A stretch of DNA of 64,000 nt from DASWOJ01 sp964242415 (GTDB lineage Bacteria > Pseudomonadota > Alphaproteobacteria > Acetobacterales > Acetobacteraceae). The stretch's first letter is position 1; each line of letters opens with the position of its first letter. A program made the translations under genes and the position numbers. The stretch lies in the NCBI GenBank assembly GCA_964242415.1, contig CAXTAT010000006.1, forward strand, positions 124,001-188,000, given 5' to 3'. Below are positions 19,050 through 28,462 of this stretch, one piece after another. The notes under the pieces are model-generated. The model had not been told where the DNA came from. It worked only from the letters and a program-made list of their open reading frames with translations, and did not search any database.

Positions 19050-19256
19050 TTACCGAAGCCCGGCCAGCAGGGCGTCGCAGTTGGTGCGGCCCGACAGCAG
19101 GCAGTCCTCGATCCGGGCCTTGTCGCGCAACTGGATGACCAGGAACAGGCTCGCCACGACGATCAGCAACGCCGCCGTCAGCCCGGCCAGGCTGGAGGTG
19201 ACGCGGTTGTCCTCAGCTTGCTCGTCTTCGCCTGGGTACGCGCGTGTCGGACGCAT
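19050..19256 (-). CDS. Small single-helix membrane protein
   Basis: 68 residues, ATG at 19256-19254. Polar, acidic N-terminus, one hydrophobic helix (LTAALLIVVASLFLVIQL, about 28-45), then RDKARIEDCLLSGRTNCDAL with two Cys. The post-helix pattern DxxxIEDCLLSGRTNCD looks conserved and functional rather than random. Function unknown. Ends exactly at the DUF1345 stop. Confidence 0.6.
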   Translation of the reverse strand: MRPTRAYPGEDEQAEDNRVTSSLAGLTAALLIVVASLFLVIQLRDKARIEDCLLSGRTNCDALLAGLR

Positions 19257-19333
19257 CGTGCCTTCCTACCTGCCTGTTCTCGATAAGGCTGCCCCAACCC
19301 TAGGCTGCAAGACGCATTGCAGCAACATCCGCG

Positions 19334-19993
19334 ATGCCGCATGAGGACGCGATGCAGGCCGCCCGCCACCTCGCCGCCACCGACGCCGCCTTCGCCGCCT
19401 TGATCGAGCGGATCGGCCCCTGCACGGCCGCCCCCAAGCCGCGCGAACCCTACGAGGCCCTGGTCCGCGCCATCGCCCACCAGCAACTGCACGGCCGCGC
19501 GGCGGAGGCCATCCTCAACCGCTTCATCGCCCTGCACCCGGACCCGTTTCCCCGCCCGGAGCAGGTGGCGGCCACCCCGGACGCGGCGCTGCGGGCCTGC
19601 GGCTTCTCCGCCACCAAGGTTGCCGCCGTCCGCGACATCTGCGCCCGCGCGCTGGACGGCGTGGTGCCCGGTGCGGCCGAGGCGGCGGGGCTGTCGGACG
19701 CCGAGCTGATCACGCGCCTGGTCACCATCCGCGGCGTCGGGCGCTGGACGGTGGAGATGCTGCTGATCTCGACGCTGGGCCGCCCCGACGTGCTGCCGGT
19801 GGACGATTTCGGCGTGCGGGAGGGCTGGCGGCTGATCAAGGGCCTGGAGAAGCAGACGGCCCCGCGCGAGCTGGCGCGGGTCGGTGAGGCTTGGGCGCCG
19901 TGGCGCTCGACCGCGGCCTGGTACCTGTGGCGCGCGGCGGACGAGGGCAAGAAAGTCAAGCCGCCGCCAGAAAGCCCTGTACCACCTGGGTGA
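19334..19993 (+). CDS. DNA-3-methyladenine glycosylase II (AlkA/HhH-GPD family)
   Basis: 219 residues. Helix-hairpin-helix around TIRGVGRWTVEMLL (131-144), followed by the catalytic acid motif LPVDDFGV (Asp157/158). IAHQQLHGRAAEAI (48-60) is the family's DNA-contact helix. It excises alkylated purines such as 3-methyladenine, opening base-excision repair. It lacks the N-terminal Ada-like part of E. coli AlkA, as is normal for the short alphaproteobacterial forms. The last 38 bp overlap the 3' end of the convergent hydrolase gene. Confidence 0.9.
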   Translation: MPHEDAMQAARHLAATDAAFAALIERIGPCTAAPKPREPYEALVRAIAHQQLHGRAAEAILNRFIALHPDPFPRPEQVAATPDAALRACGFSATKVAAVRDICARALDGVVPGAAEAAGLSDAELITRLVTIRGVGRWTVEMLLISTLGRPDVLPVDDFGVREGWRLIKGLEKQTAPRELARVGEAWAPWRSTAAWYLWRAADEGKKVKPPPESPVPPG

Positions 19994-20720
19994 ATGCCTC
20001 CGGCGCGTCGGCATGCAGCCAGTGCCCGGCGTCGCGCAGGGTGACGAAGCGGGCGGCGGGGAACAGCGCGCGGAAGGCTGGGCGATGCTCGGGCAGCACG
20101 AAGCCGGAGCGGTCGCCGCGCAGCGCCAGCACCGGACCGGGGTAGGTCGCGCCGGGCGGGGCGTCCCAGCCCTCGATGCCGGGCAGGGCCGTCGTGATCT
20201 CAGGCAGGCTGATTCGCCAGGCGGGCTGCGCGCCGAAGCGCAGGTTCTGCAGCAGGAAGCCGCGCACCCCGGCCTCAGGCACCGCGGGCGCCAGCAGCGC
20301 ATCGGCCCTGGCGCGCGTCAGGTCCGGCGTCAGCGGCAGGGCCAGCATGGCATCGGCGATGGCGCGGTTGTTGTGCTGGTAGGCGACCGGCGCGATGTCG
20401 GCCACCAGCAGGCGCCGCACCCGGTCCGGCGCCAGCAGGGCGGCCCGCATCGCCACCTTGCCGCCCATCGAGTGCCCCAGCAGCGCCGCCGCCGTGATGC
20501 CGCGCGCCGCCATGCTGTCCAGCACGTCGGCTGCCATGGCGGCGTACGACATGGCGGGGTCGTGCGGGCTGGCGCCATGGTTGCGCAGGTCGAACGCCAG
20601 CACGCGGTGCGTCTCGGCCAGGCTGCGCTGCACCCTGGCGAAGTTGCCGGACGAGCCGAACAGCCCATGCAGCAGCACGACGGCGCTACCTTGCCCGGCC
20701 TCGGTGCCGTGCAGGATCAT
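19956..20720 (-). CDS. Alpha/beta-fold hydrolase
   Basis: 254 residues from ATG 20720-20718. Oxyanion segment VVLLHGLFGSSGNF (about 15-28), nucleophile elbow GHSMGGKVAM, and C-terminal catalytic His in DAGHWLHADAPEAF. Resembles the YbfF/ABHD11-type esterases. The start codon overlaps the stop of the ammonia-lyase gene (ATGA), so the two are co-translated; substrate is unknown. The 3' end overlaps the AlkA-like gene on the opposite strand. Confidence 0.85.
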   Translation of the reverse strand: MILHGTEAGQGSAVVLLHGLFGSSGNFARVQRSLAETHRVLAFDLRNHGASPHDPAMSYAAMAADVLDSMAARGITAAALLGHSMGGKVAMRAALLAPDRVRRLLVADIAPVAYQHNNRAIADAMLALPLTPDLTRARADALLAPAVPEAGVRGFLLQNLRFGAQPAWRISLPEITTALPGIEGWDAPPGATYPGPVLALRGDRSGFVLPEHRPAFRALFPAARFVTLRDAGHWLHADAPEAFTQVVQGFLAAA

Positions 20721-21871
20721 GCGGGGGCCGCCGGGCCGGGCACCAGGCTGGCATAGAGTGCCGGGTCGGTCGCGCCCTCGGTGCTGAACAGCAGCACGCG
20801 GCTTTCGGCGGTCAGGCCGAGCGCCGTGCGGGCCGCCGGGTGTTCCGCCGCCAGCAGCAGGCCGCCCAGCCCGGCCGCGCCGGACTCGCCGGAGACGATG
20901 CCCGCCGCGGCCAGGGCGCGCATGCCGTCGATCGCGGCGGCGTCGGGAATGGCGAGGAAGGCAGCGGCGGCGCGGTCTAGCTCCTGCCAGGCGATCAGGC
21001 TTGGCTCGCCGCAGGCCAGGCCCGCCATGATGGTCTGCAGGTCCCCGGCCGCGGTCGGCGCCCCGGCTTCGGCGCTGGCCAGCAGGCAGGCGGCGCGGCT
21101 GGGTTCGACGACGACCAGCGCCGGGACCGGGTTGAGGCTCCGCACCTGGACCGACACCGCCGCCGCCATGCCGCCGACGCCGCCCTGGACGAAGACGTGG
21201 GTGGGCGGCGGGCCGGACCACTGGCCCAAGGCTTCGTCCGGCATCAGGCGGTAGCCCTGCATGACCTCACGCGGGATTTCCGTGTAGCCGGGCCAGGAAG
21301 TGTCGGAGACGACGAACCAGCCGTGCTCGGCCGCCAGGGACGCCGCGGCGCGCACGGAGTCGTCGTAGCTGCCCGGCACCTCGCGCACCTCGGCGCCGTA
21401 GCGGGCGATGGCGTCGCGGCGGTTCTGCGTCACGCCGGGGTGGACAAGGATGACGCAGGCCGCGCCGAAGCGTTGGGCGCCCCAGGCGACGCTGCGGCCA
21501 TGGTTGCCGTCGGTGGCGCAGGTGACGGTGATGCCGGACGTCGCTGGGGCGAGGCTGCCGCTCATTAGGTCCGCGGCGGTTGCGTTGCGGGCGGTGCCGC
21601 GCCGGGCCAGTTCGGCCTGCATTACGCCCAGCACGGCGTAGGCGCCGCCCAGCGCCTTGAAGCTGCCCAGGCCGAAGCGTGAGGCTTCGTCCTTCACCTG
21701 CACGGTGGCGACGCCGGCGCGGCGGGCCAGTGCTGGCAGGTCATGCAGCGGCGTGGGGGCGTAGCCGGGCCAGGCGGTGATCTCGGCGCGGGCGCGGCGG
21801 AACCCGCCGGCAGGCAGCACGGTCAGGCCGGGCAGGCCGCGGCGCGGGTTGGGCAGGCAGCGAAAGGTCAT
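20717..21871 (-). CDS. dpaL: Diaminopropionate ammonia-lyase (PLP-dependent)
   Basis: 384 residues. Fold type II PLP enzyme with Lys72 in GLGSFKALGGAYAV as the Schiff-base residue. TCATDGNHGRSVAWGAQ is the cofactor-phosphate loop region, and VVSDTSWPGYTEIPREVMQG and SGESGAAGLGG are typical of YgeX/DpaL. It converts 2,3-diaminopropionate to pyruvate and two ammonia. First gene of a two-gene operon with the hydrolase. The start ATG is at 21871; no strong ribosome binding site is seen. Confidence 0.88.
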   Translation of the reverse strand: MTFRCLPNPRRGLPGLTVLPAGGFRRARAEITAWPGYAPTPLHDLPALARRAGVATVQVKDEASRFGLGSFKALGGAYAVLGVMQAELARRGTARNATAADLMSGSLAPATSGITVTCATDGNHGRSVAWGAQRFGAACVILVHPGVTQNRRDAIARYGAEVREVPGSYDDSVRAAASLAAEHGWFVVSDTSWPGYTEIPREVMQGYRLMPDEALGQWSGPPPTHVFVQGGVGGMAAAVSVQVRSLNPVPALVVVEPSRAACLLASAEAGAPTAAGDLQTIMAGLACGEPSLIAWQELDRAAAAFLAIPDAAAIDGMRALAAAGIVSGESGAAGLGGLLLAAEHPAARTALGLTAESRVLLFSTEGATDPALYASLVPGPAAPA

Positions 21872-21937
21872 GCTGGCTAGAATTGCGCGGCGGCGGACCA
21901 GCGGCTAGTGCTGGACTGGATTAGACGCCTGCTGCTG

Positions 21938-22080
21938 CTCCATCCCTTCGGGAGAGGGCCGGGGTGAGGGAATCGGCAAGGGCGGACTTGGCCGAGGCAA
22001 GGACAGCAAGCGGCCCGATCGGGCGTGGTGTGGCGCTTGCCGCCTCCCTCACCCCGGCCCTCTCCCGGAGGGAGAGGGAG
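21938..22080. repeat. Composite palindromic repeat, family A, copy A4
   Basis: Left arm 21938-21970 and right arm 22046-22080, spaced 75 bp. Spacer ends are also inverted (ATCGGCAAG and CTTGCCGCCT). It occupies the divergent spacer between dpaL and the DenD-like gene. Confidence 0.88.
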
Positions 22081-22129
22081 TTAAGCCGGCTCCATGTATA
22101 ATCGAGCTGCGACGAGAGAGGGGGCGGCC

Positions 22130-23104
22130 ATGCACATCACCATCCTGGGCGGCAACGGGTTCCTGGGCCGCAAGGTCGCCGCGCGCCTGGCCGCCGATGG
22201 CGCGCTGGGCGGCGTGCCCGTCAGCAGCCTGACGCTGTTCGACCTGGCCTCTGCCCCGGCCCCGGGCGCGGCGTTCCCCGTGCACAGCCTGGCCGGGGAC
22301 TTGGCCAACCTGCCGCCCGCCGCCATCCCGCCCGGCACGTCCGTCGTGTTCCACCTGGCCGCGGTGGTCAGCAGCGCCGCGGAGGCGGATTACGAGTTGG
22401 GCCGCCGGGTCAACGTGCGCGGCACCGACGCGGTGATCGACGCCTGCCGCCGGCTGGACGCGCCGCCGCGGGTGGTGTTCACCAGCTCGGTCGCCAGCTT
22501 CAGCGGCGGCCAGGGCGCGGTGCTGGCCGACGACGCGCGGCAGGTGCCGGGCAACTCGTATGGCGCGCAGAAGGCGGCGGCCGAGCTGATCCTGGCCGAC
22601 GCCAGCCGCCGCGGCTTCCTGGATGCGGTGCTGATCCGCCTGCCGACCGTCATCGTCCGCCCTGGCCGCCCGAATGCCGCCGCCAGCAGCTTCGTGAGCA
22701 GCATCGTGCGCGAGCCGCTGCTGGGCCTGCGCGCCGCCCTGCCGGTGCCGGACAGCTTCGCCGTCTGGGTGTGCAGCCCACGGCGGGCGGTTGATTGGCT
22801 GCTGCATGCCGCGGGCATGGACACGTCCGCCATGGGCGGGGACCGTGGGGTAAACCCGCCGGGCCTCAGCGTGACGGTCGGCGAGATGCTCGCGGCATTG
22901 GAGGCGGTGCAGCCCGGCGCCGCCGCCCTGGTGGACCGCCGGCCCGATCCCGCCGTTGCCGCCATCGTCGGCGGCTGGCCGGCTGCCTTCGCCGCCATCC
23001 GCGCGCCGGCGCTGGGTTTCAGCGCCCACGAGGCCCTGCCGGAGGTGATCCGCGCCTTCATCGCCGACGACCTGGAGGCGACGCGCCGCGACCGGGTGGC
23101 GTAG
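22130..23104 (+). CDS. NAD-dependent epimerase/dehydratase, D-erythronate dehydrogenase-like
   Basis: 324 residues from ATG 22130 (MHITILGGNGFLGRK), with GAGAGGGGG upstream. The frame extends to 22094, but that part borders repeat A4. Rossmann GGNGFLG (8-14), HLAAVVSSAAEADYELGRRVN, FTSSVASF (catalytic Ser/Thr) and YGAQKAAAE (Tyr-x-x-x-Lys, active site). The sequence pattern after the active site (LIRLPTVIVRPGRPNAAASS) is characteristic of DenD. A four-carbon acid sugar is a likely substrate, but no kinase or aldolase partner (otnK/otnC) is adjacent. Confidence 0.8.
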   Translation: MHITILGGNGFLGRKVAARLAADGALGGVPVSSLTLFDLASAPAPGAAFPVHSLAGDLANLPPAAIPPGTSVVFHLAAVVSSAAEADYELGRRVNVRGTDAVIDACRRLDAPPRVVFTSSVASFSGGQGAVLADDARQVPGNSYGAQKAAAELILADASRRGFLDAVLIRLPTVIVRPGRPNAAASSFVSSIVREPLLGLRAALPVPDSFAVWVCSPRRAVDWLLHAAGMDTSAMGGDRGVNPPGLSVTVGEMLAALEAVQPGAAALVDRRPDPAVAAIVGGWPAAFAAIRAPALGFSAHEALPEVIRAFIADDLEATRRDRVA

Positions 23105-23251
23105 GCTGAAACATCGGTTGTAAAACGTTACAGCCCTCCGCCAATTTATTCACTGGTCCAGGGTTGAACCCGCTGGGATCGGGCCGCAGTAAGAAGCAGT
23201 CGGCGGCGGAGTGCTGCGCGGCGACTCCTGCCCCGTTGGGTTCCCCTTACG

Positions 23252-25078
23252 ATGTCACTTTTCCGCACCGGTGCCCTTCCCCCCGTTGGGACCGCGGGCG
23301 GGGTGCGTGCGCGGCGGGAACGGCGGGCGGTGGTGGATGCCGTCGTCCACGCCCCGCAGGCCCTGCGCGCCCTGGTGCGCGCCGACGAGATCTGGCTGGT
23401 GGTGCTGGCGGCCGGGGTCGGGCTGGCGGCGGGGGTCGTGGTGGTCGGCATGTCGGCCACGGCGCAGTTGATGCACCGGATGTTCTTCGGCCTGAGCGCG
23501 GGCGAGTTCCTGTCGGCCCAGGTTGCGGTGACCTGGCTGCGGGCCGGGGTGGTCCTGGTGGGGGGCGGCCTGGTGCTGGGCGCGGCGGGCTGGGCGCTGG
23601 CGCGCTGGATGCCGCGGCGCACGGTGGACCCGATCGAGGCCAATGCCCTGTACGGCGGGCGGATGTCGCTGCTGGACAGCCTGGTCGTGGTTGCGCAGAC
23701 CGTGTGGTCGAACGGCGTCGGCGCTTCGGTGGGGCTGGAGGCCGGGTATGCGCAGATCGGCTCGGCGATGGCGTCCCGGTTGGGCCGGGCGTTCCGGGTG
23801 CGGCGCAACGACCTGCGGCTGCTAGTCGGCTGCGGCGCGGCGGGCGCCATTGCGGCGGCGTTCAATGCGCCGCTGACCGGGGCGTTCTATGCGTTTGAGC
23901 TGGTGATCGGCACCTACTCGCTGGCGTCGCTGGCGCCGGTGGTGATGTCGGCCATCGCCGCGGTATCGATCATGCGCATCCTGACCGGGGGGGCCGACGG
24001 GTTCGACATCCGCATCCCCACGGCACTGGAGACGGTGGACTATGTGCCGATCCTGGCGCTGGGCATGTTGTGCGCGCTGGGCGGCATTGCGCTGATGCGG
24101 GGTGTGACGCTGGTGGAGGAGCTGTTCCGCCGCAGCCGGCTGCCGGGGTGGCTGCGGCCGGCGGTGGGGGGTGCGGCGGTGGCCGGGCTGGCGCTGGTGT
24201 CGCCCTCGGTGCTGTCGTCCGGGCACTCGGCGCTGCGGGTCGCGCTGGATGCACCATATGGGATGCAGCACATCGCGCTGCTGATCCTGCTGAAGGCGGT
24301 GGCGTCGGCAATCAGCATCGGGTCGGGGTTTCGCGGCGGGCTGTTCTTTGCGTCGCTGTTCCTGGGGGCGCTGCTGGGCAAGCTGTTTGCCGGAGCGCTG
24401 GCGTTGGTGACGGTGGTGCAGGCGCTGCCGGCGGTGGTGTGCGCGCTGGTGGGCATGAGCGCGCTGGCGGTGGCGGTGGTGGGCGGCCCGTTCACGATGG
24501 CGTTCCTGGCGCTGGAAAGCACGGGGTCGCTGCCGATGACGGTGGCGGTGCTGGCGGCCAGCGTGGTCAGCACCATCACGGTGCGGCGGACGTTCGGCTA
24601 CAGCTTTGCGACGTGGCGGTTCCATCTGCGCGGCGAGGGTATCCGCAGCGCGGTGGACATCGGCTGGATGCGGAACCTGACGGTGGGCAAGATGATGCGG
24701 CGAGAGTTCCGCAAGGTGCCGCAGAGCATGATGCTGACGTCGTTCCGGCGGGAATTCGTGCTGGGCAGCGTGGCGCGGGTGGTCGCGGTGGACGATGCCG
24801 GGTGCTACGCGGGGATACTGGCGACGTCGGAGGGGCATGCGGCGCCGGAAGGCACCGAACGGCTGGCGGAGGTGGTGCATCACAAGAAGACGGTGCTGCT
24901 GCCGCAGATGACGATCAAGGAGGCGGTGCAGATGTTCGAGACCGCCGAGAGCGATGAGTTGGCGGTGGTGGACAGCGCGGAGGGGATGCACGTGATCGGG
25001 GTGCTGACGGAGCAGTATGCGCTGCGGCGTTACTCGGAGGAGCTGGAGAAGCGGCGGCGGGAGTTGTCGGGGGAATAG
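23252..25078 (+). CDS. ClC-type chloride channel/transporter with C-terminal CBS region
   Basis: 608 residues. Ten or more transmembrane helices between about 45 and 445. Ion-path motifs GVGASVGLEAGYAQIGS (gating Glu163) and GSGFRGGLFFASLFLGALLG, with HSALRVALDAPYG between them. From about 470 onward a soluble pair of CBS-like repeats (VGKMMRREFRKVP; LPQMTIKEAVQMFETAESDELAVVDSAE). It probably moves chloride or another small anion across the inner membrane, perhaps in exchange for protons, with CBS control. Stands alone. Confidence 0.9.
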   Translation: MSLFRTGALPPVGTAGGVRARRERRAVVDAVVHAPQALRALVRADEIWLVVLAAGVGLAAGVVVVGMSATAQLMHRMFFGLSAGEFLSAQVAVTWLRAGVVLVGGGLVLGAAGWALARWMPRRTVDPIEANALYGGRMSLLDSLVVVAQTVWSNGVGASVGLEAGYAQIGSAMASRLGRAFRVRRNDLRLLVGCGAAGAIAAAFNAPLTGAFYAFELVIGTYSLASLAPVVMSAIAAVSIMRILTGGADGFDIRIPTALETVDYVPILALGMLCALGGIALMRGVTLVEELFRRSRLPGWLRPAVGGAAVAGLALVSPSVLSSGHSALRVALDAPYGMQHIALLILLKAVASAISIGSGFRGGLFFASLFLGALLGKLFAGALALVTVVQALPAVVCALVGMSALAVAVVGGPFTMAFLALESTGSLPMTVAVLAASVVSTITVRRTFGYSFATWRFHLRGEGIRSAVDIGWMRNLTVGKMMRREFRKVPQSMMLTSFRREFVLGSVARVVAVDDAGCYAGILATSEGHAAPEGTERLAEVVHHKKTVLLPQMTIKEAVQMFETAESDELAVVDSAEGMHVIGVLTEQYALRRYSEELEKRRRELSGE

Positions 25079-25306
25079 GGAGAGTGCAGCAGGTGGAAGC
25101 CGTGCTGGCTGCGTTTGACACGATGCCGTTCCATAGATTGCTTTCGCCGAATTAGGGGTTGTGCAACCGATGGGGCAGGCTGGGCAACCCGGCTTAGGTT
25201 GCTTCCCTGTATGAACCTGGGGCTGGGAGCATGACGGGCTGGGCAGCCACAAGAGCCAGCTCCGAGCAGTGGTGCGAAGCCGGCGCCGAAACCTATTGGG
25301 AGGCGA

Positions 25307-26413
25307 ATGGCTTTGGACGAGGAAACTGGGTGGAACCGCTCAACTCAGGAGCGCCCTGCGACACTTCAGACGAAGTTTGACCCGAGACGCAACAACTTCG
25401 ACCTCCTTCGCCTGGTTTTGTCGGTCACGGTGATATTCTGCCATAGCTTCTCTCTCAAGGGCAGCGATTGGGAGCCGATAGGTTCATACCTGCACTACGG
25501 ATTCGGCGGGACGCTTGCCGTGTACTGCTTCCTCGTGATCAGCGGTTTCCTGGTCACGAAGTCGTTATGCGAGCGAACCCTGGAGGATTATGTGGCCGCG
25601 CGCATCCTGCGCATCCTTCCAGGGCTTGCCCTTGTCACCCTCGTCGAAGTGTTCGTCATCGGCCTGGCCTTCACGAATGCCAGCGCATGGATTTTCCTGA
25701 CCTATGTTGGCTTCAGGCATCTTTGGAACGTGGCAGTCTTCGGGTTGGACGCGCAGATGTACAGCGTGTTCCCAAACACCAGCCCGCCGTGGCTGATGAA
25801 CGGCTCGATCTGGACCATACCAATCGAGTGCTCGTTCTACATCGTTCTTCCGGTCATCAGTTTTGCATTCGGGCTACGGCGGGCCATAGCGTCGATGTTC
25901 CTCATCAGCCTCCTGGCTGTTCCAGCCGCGCGGCAGTTCGGACTGGGCCCCGATGCGCCGGGACCATCGCTCTTCACCAATGTGCATGTGTTTCCGTTCC
26001 TCGATTTCGCCAGCTACTTCCTTGCTGGTTCTACCGCTTGGATTGCTCGCGACAGGATACCCTTCAGTTCCGGGATGCTCGCAATCAGCTTGATCAGCCT
26101 TTATGCGGCGGCAGGCGTATGGCTGAGCGATATAGTTCTCAAGCTGTTTCTGCCTTATATCGTGCTTTATGTCTCGGTGATGGGCGGGACGGGAAGCCGG
26201 CTCAAGCAAGCCGTCGGCGACCTGTCATATGGCACGTATCTCATCGGCTTTCCTGCGATGCTGTCCGTAATCGCCGTGGATGGCAAACTTGGGATTTACT
26301 CGACGTTTGCAATTGCGGCTACTGTGTCCCTGGCCTTTGCCTGGCTGTCATGGCACTTTGTGGAGCGACCCTGCCTACGCTTGAAGTCGCGGCTTCAGGT
26401 GCGAAAGGCTTGA
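25307..26413 (+). CDS. Acyltransferase 3 (OafA/YrhL-type) membrane protein
   Basis: 368 residues, with GGGAGG before the ATG. About ten hydrophobic helices. NNFDLLRLVLSVTVIFCHSF (about 28-47) holds the family R/H active-site pattern. FLVISGFLVTKSL and WTIPIECSFYIVLPV, then YGTYLIGFP and a final helix ending WHFVERPCLR, complete the AT3 layout. It transfers acyl groups to surface polysaccharide or similar. One line I counted is about 58% GC against about 70% for neighbours, and no glycan operon is adjacent, so recent acquisition is likely. Confidence 0.88.
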   Translation: MALDEETGWNRSTQERPATLQTKFDPRRNNFDLLRLVLSVTVIFCHSFSLKGSDWEPIGSYLHYGFGGTLAVYCFLVISGFLVTKSLCERTLEDYVAARILRILPGLALVTLVEVFVIGLAFTNASAWIFLTYVGFRHLWNVAVFGLDAQMYSVFPNTSPPWLMNGSIWTIPIECSFYIVLPVISFAFGLRRAIASMFLISLLAVPAARQFGLGPDAPGPSLFTNVHVFPFLDFASYFLAGSTAWIARDRIPFSSGMLAISLISLYAAAGVWLSDIVLKLFLPYIVLYVSVMGGTGSRLKQAVGDLSYGTYLIGFPAMLSVIAVDGKLGIYSTFAIAATVSLAFAWLSWHFVERPCLRLKSRLQVRKA

Positions 26414-26450
26414 TGACCCAGAAAGCTGGTCTCTCCCACCAAGCTAAGCC

Positions 26451-26472
26451 GGAGACTTCACACAAAGTCTCC
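26451..26472. terminator. Hairpin between convergent genes, probable bidirectional terminator
   Basis: Perfect 8-bp stem GGAGACTT/AAGTCTCC with a 6-nt loop (CACACA), placed between the acyltransferase stop (26413) and the histidine kinase stop (26485). No T-run follows, so efficiency is uncertain. Confidence 0.5.
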
Positions 26473-26484
26473 CGTCCCGGCGCG

Positions 26485-28458
26485 CTATGCTCCACTGGAC
26501 GATCCCGTCCCCGGCAACGCCCGCTGCAACGCCTGCGCCAAGTCATCGATCCGGTATGGCTTCCGCAGCAACGGCAGCCCCAGCGGCACCGCCGCCACCC
26601 CGCCCCCAGTATAGCCGGTCGTCAGCAGCACCGGCAGACCCGGCCGCCGCCGCCCCACCTCCCGCGCCAGCGCCAGGCCATCCATGCCGCCGGGCATCAG
26701 CACGTCGGTGAACAGCAGGTCCACCACCCGGCCATCCGCCAGCGCTCCCAGCGCCGCCGCCGCCGTGGTCACCCGCGTCGGCGCGTGGCCGAGCTGCGTC
26801 AGCATGTCCACCACCAGGGCTGCCACGTCGTCGTCGTCCTCGCACACCAGCACCGCCGCCCCGCGTTGCGGCGCATTGCCCGGCGCGGCGGCCAGCTCCA
26901 TCCCGGCCGGCGCAGCGCGGGTGGACACCGGCAGCAGCAGCGACACCGTCGTGCCCTGGCCGGGCACGCTGAGCAGCCGCACCCCGCCGCCCGACTGCCG
27001 CGCAAAGCCATAAACCTGCGCCAGCCCCAGCCCGGTGCCCTGGCCAACCCCCTTTGTCGTGAAGAACGGCTCGAACACCCGGGCCTGCGTCTCCTCGCTC
27101 ATGCCCACGCCGGTGTCTGAGACGCCCAGCCGCACGAAGTCTCCGTCCAACCCATCGGCGTCGGTGACGGCATAGATCCGCACCAACTCGGCCCGCACCG
27201 TCAGCACGCCGCCGCCCGGCATCGCGTCGCGCGCGTTGACCGCCAGGTTCAGCAACGCCAACTCCAGCTCGGCCGGGTCGGCCTCGACCGCCGGCAGCCC
27301 CGGCGGCAACTGCACGTCCAGCCGGATATCCCCGCGCAATGCCTGCCGTAGCAGCTCCCTGGCCCCGCCCTCCATCCACGCCGCCACGTCGATGCGCTCC
27401 GGCCGCAGCGACTGCCGGCGGGCGACGGTCAGCAGCCGTTTGGTCAGCTCGCCGCCCCGCTGCGCCGCGCGCCGCACGTTGTCGGCCAGCAGGGCGCGGC
27501 GGTCCGGGTCCTGGACGCGCTCCATCAGCGTCAGGCCGCTCAGCACCACCTGCAGCAGGTTGTTGAAATCGTGCGCGACGCCGCCGGTCAGTTGCCCGAC
27601 CGCCTCCAGCTTCTGCGCCTGGCGCAGCCGGGTTTCCAGCAGGTTGCGCTCGGTCACGTCGCGCGCCGCGGCCAGCAGGCGCGTGACCCGGCCGCGGGCG
27701 TCGCGCAGCGGGGTCAGCGTCGTCTCGAACGTTGCGGACCCGGAGAGGAACTGCAGCGGCCCGGTGAAGGTCATGCTGCTGCCGCCCTCGATGCAGCGCC
27801 GCGCCTGCTCCGCCAGCGCCGCCGCGGCGGCCTGCTGCATTACCGACGCGAGCGGCAAACCTGCGATCTCGTCCGCCGCCAGGGCGGCCGTGCGGGCTGC
27901 GCTGGGGTTCAGGCGCTCGAACGCCAGCCCGCCGTCGGCGCCGACCTGCAGGGTGAACAGGCTTTCGGGAAAGCCGTCGAAGATCGCGCGGGATTGCGCC
28001 TCGCTCTCGGTCAGCGCGGCCGTTCGTTCGCGCACGCGGTCCTCCAGCCCGGCGGTCAAGTCGCGCACCGCCAGTTGCCGCCCCCGCGCCCGCAGGGCGG
28101 AGCGCGCGGCGCTGACCAGGCTTTCGGCGTTCAGCGGGCGTTCCAGCAGCACGGCGTTGCCCAGGCGGTCCAGGATGCTGGTGCGCGCCCCGGTGCGGAC
28201 GCCGGACTGCTTGGTGGCCAGCACCACGAACGCCAGGTCGGACCAGGGCGGCTGCCGCTCCACTGCCTCCAACAGCGCCGGCAGGCCGGGGCCGGCCAGC
28301 GCCTCCTCGGTCACCACCACCGCGCTGCAATCGCCGAAGCCGTCCGTCAGGTCGGACAGGCCGGCGCACACAGTGACGGCAATCCCCGCCGCGGCCAGCA
28401 CGCGCTTGACCACCGGCGCGTCCCGCCCGCGTGGGGCAAGGATCAGCACGGGCTGCAT
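26485..28458 (-). CDS. Hybrid histidine kinase with C-terminal receiver domain
   Basis: 657 residues from ATG 28458-28456 (MQPVLILAPRG); an in-frame ATG at 28485 would overlap the KaiC-like gene. Order: a degenerate receiver-like domain (about 1-120, lacking a clear phosphoryl Asp), a short coiled coil, a PAS domain (about 155-275), the H-box GGVAHDFNNLL with His296, and an ATPase domain (NLAVNARDAMPGGG, DTGVGM, GTGLGL). A full receiver domain follows (VCEDDDDVAAL, TDVLMPGGMDG, LLTTGY, RKPY). It is directly downstream of the KaiC-like gene, 4 bp apart, so the kinase probably signals from or to it. No DNA-binding output domain is present. Confidence 0.88.
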   Translation of the reverse strand: MQPVLILAPRGRDAPVVKRVLAAAGIAVTVCAGLSDLTDGFGDCSAVVVTEEALAGPGLPALLEAVERQPPWSDLAFVVLATKQSGVRTGARTSILDRLGNAVLLERPLNAESLVSAARSALRARGRQLAVRDLTAGLEDRVRERTAALTESEAQSRAIFDGFPESLFTLQVGADGGLAFERLNPSAARTAALAADEIAGLPLASVMQQAAAAALAEQARRCIEGGSSMTFTGPLQFLSGSATFETTLTPLRDARGRVTRLLAAARDVTERNLLETRLRQAQKLEAVGQLTGGVAHDFNNLLQVVLSGLTLMERVQDPDRRALLADNVRRAAQRGGELTKRLLTVARRQSLRPERIDVAAWMEGGARELLRQALRGDIRLDVQLPPGLPAVEADPAELELALLNLAVNARDAMPGGGVLTVRAELVRIYAVTDADGLDGDFVRLGVSDTGVGMSEETQARVFEPFFTTKGVGQGTGLGLAQVYGFARQSGGGVRLLSVPGQGTTVSLLLPVSTRAAPAGMELAAAPGNAPQRGAAVLVCEDDDDVAALVVDMLTQLGHAPTRVTTAAAALGALADGRVVDLLFTDVLMPGGMDGLALAREVGRRRPGLPVLLTTGYTGGGVAAVPLGLPLLRKPYRIDDLAQALQRALPGTGSSSGA

Positions 28459-28462
28459 GGGG

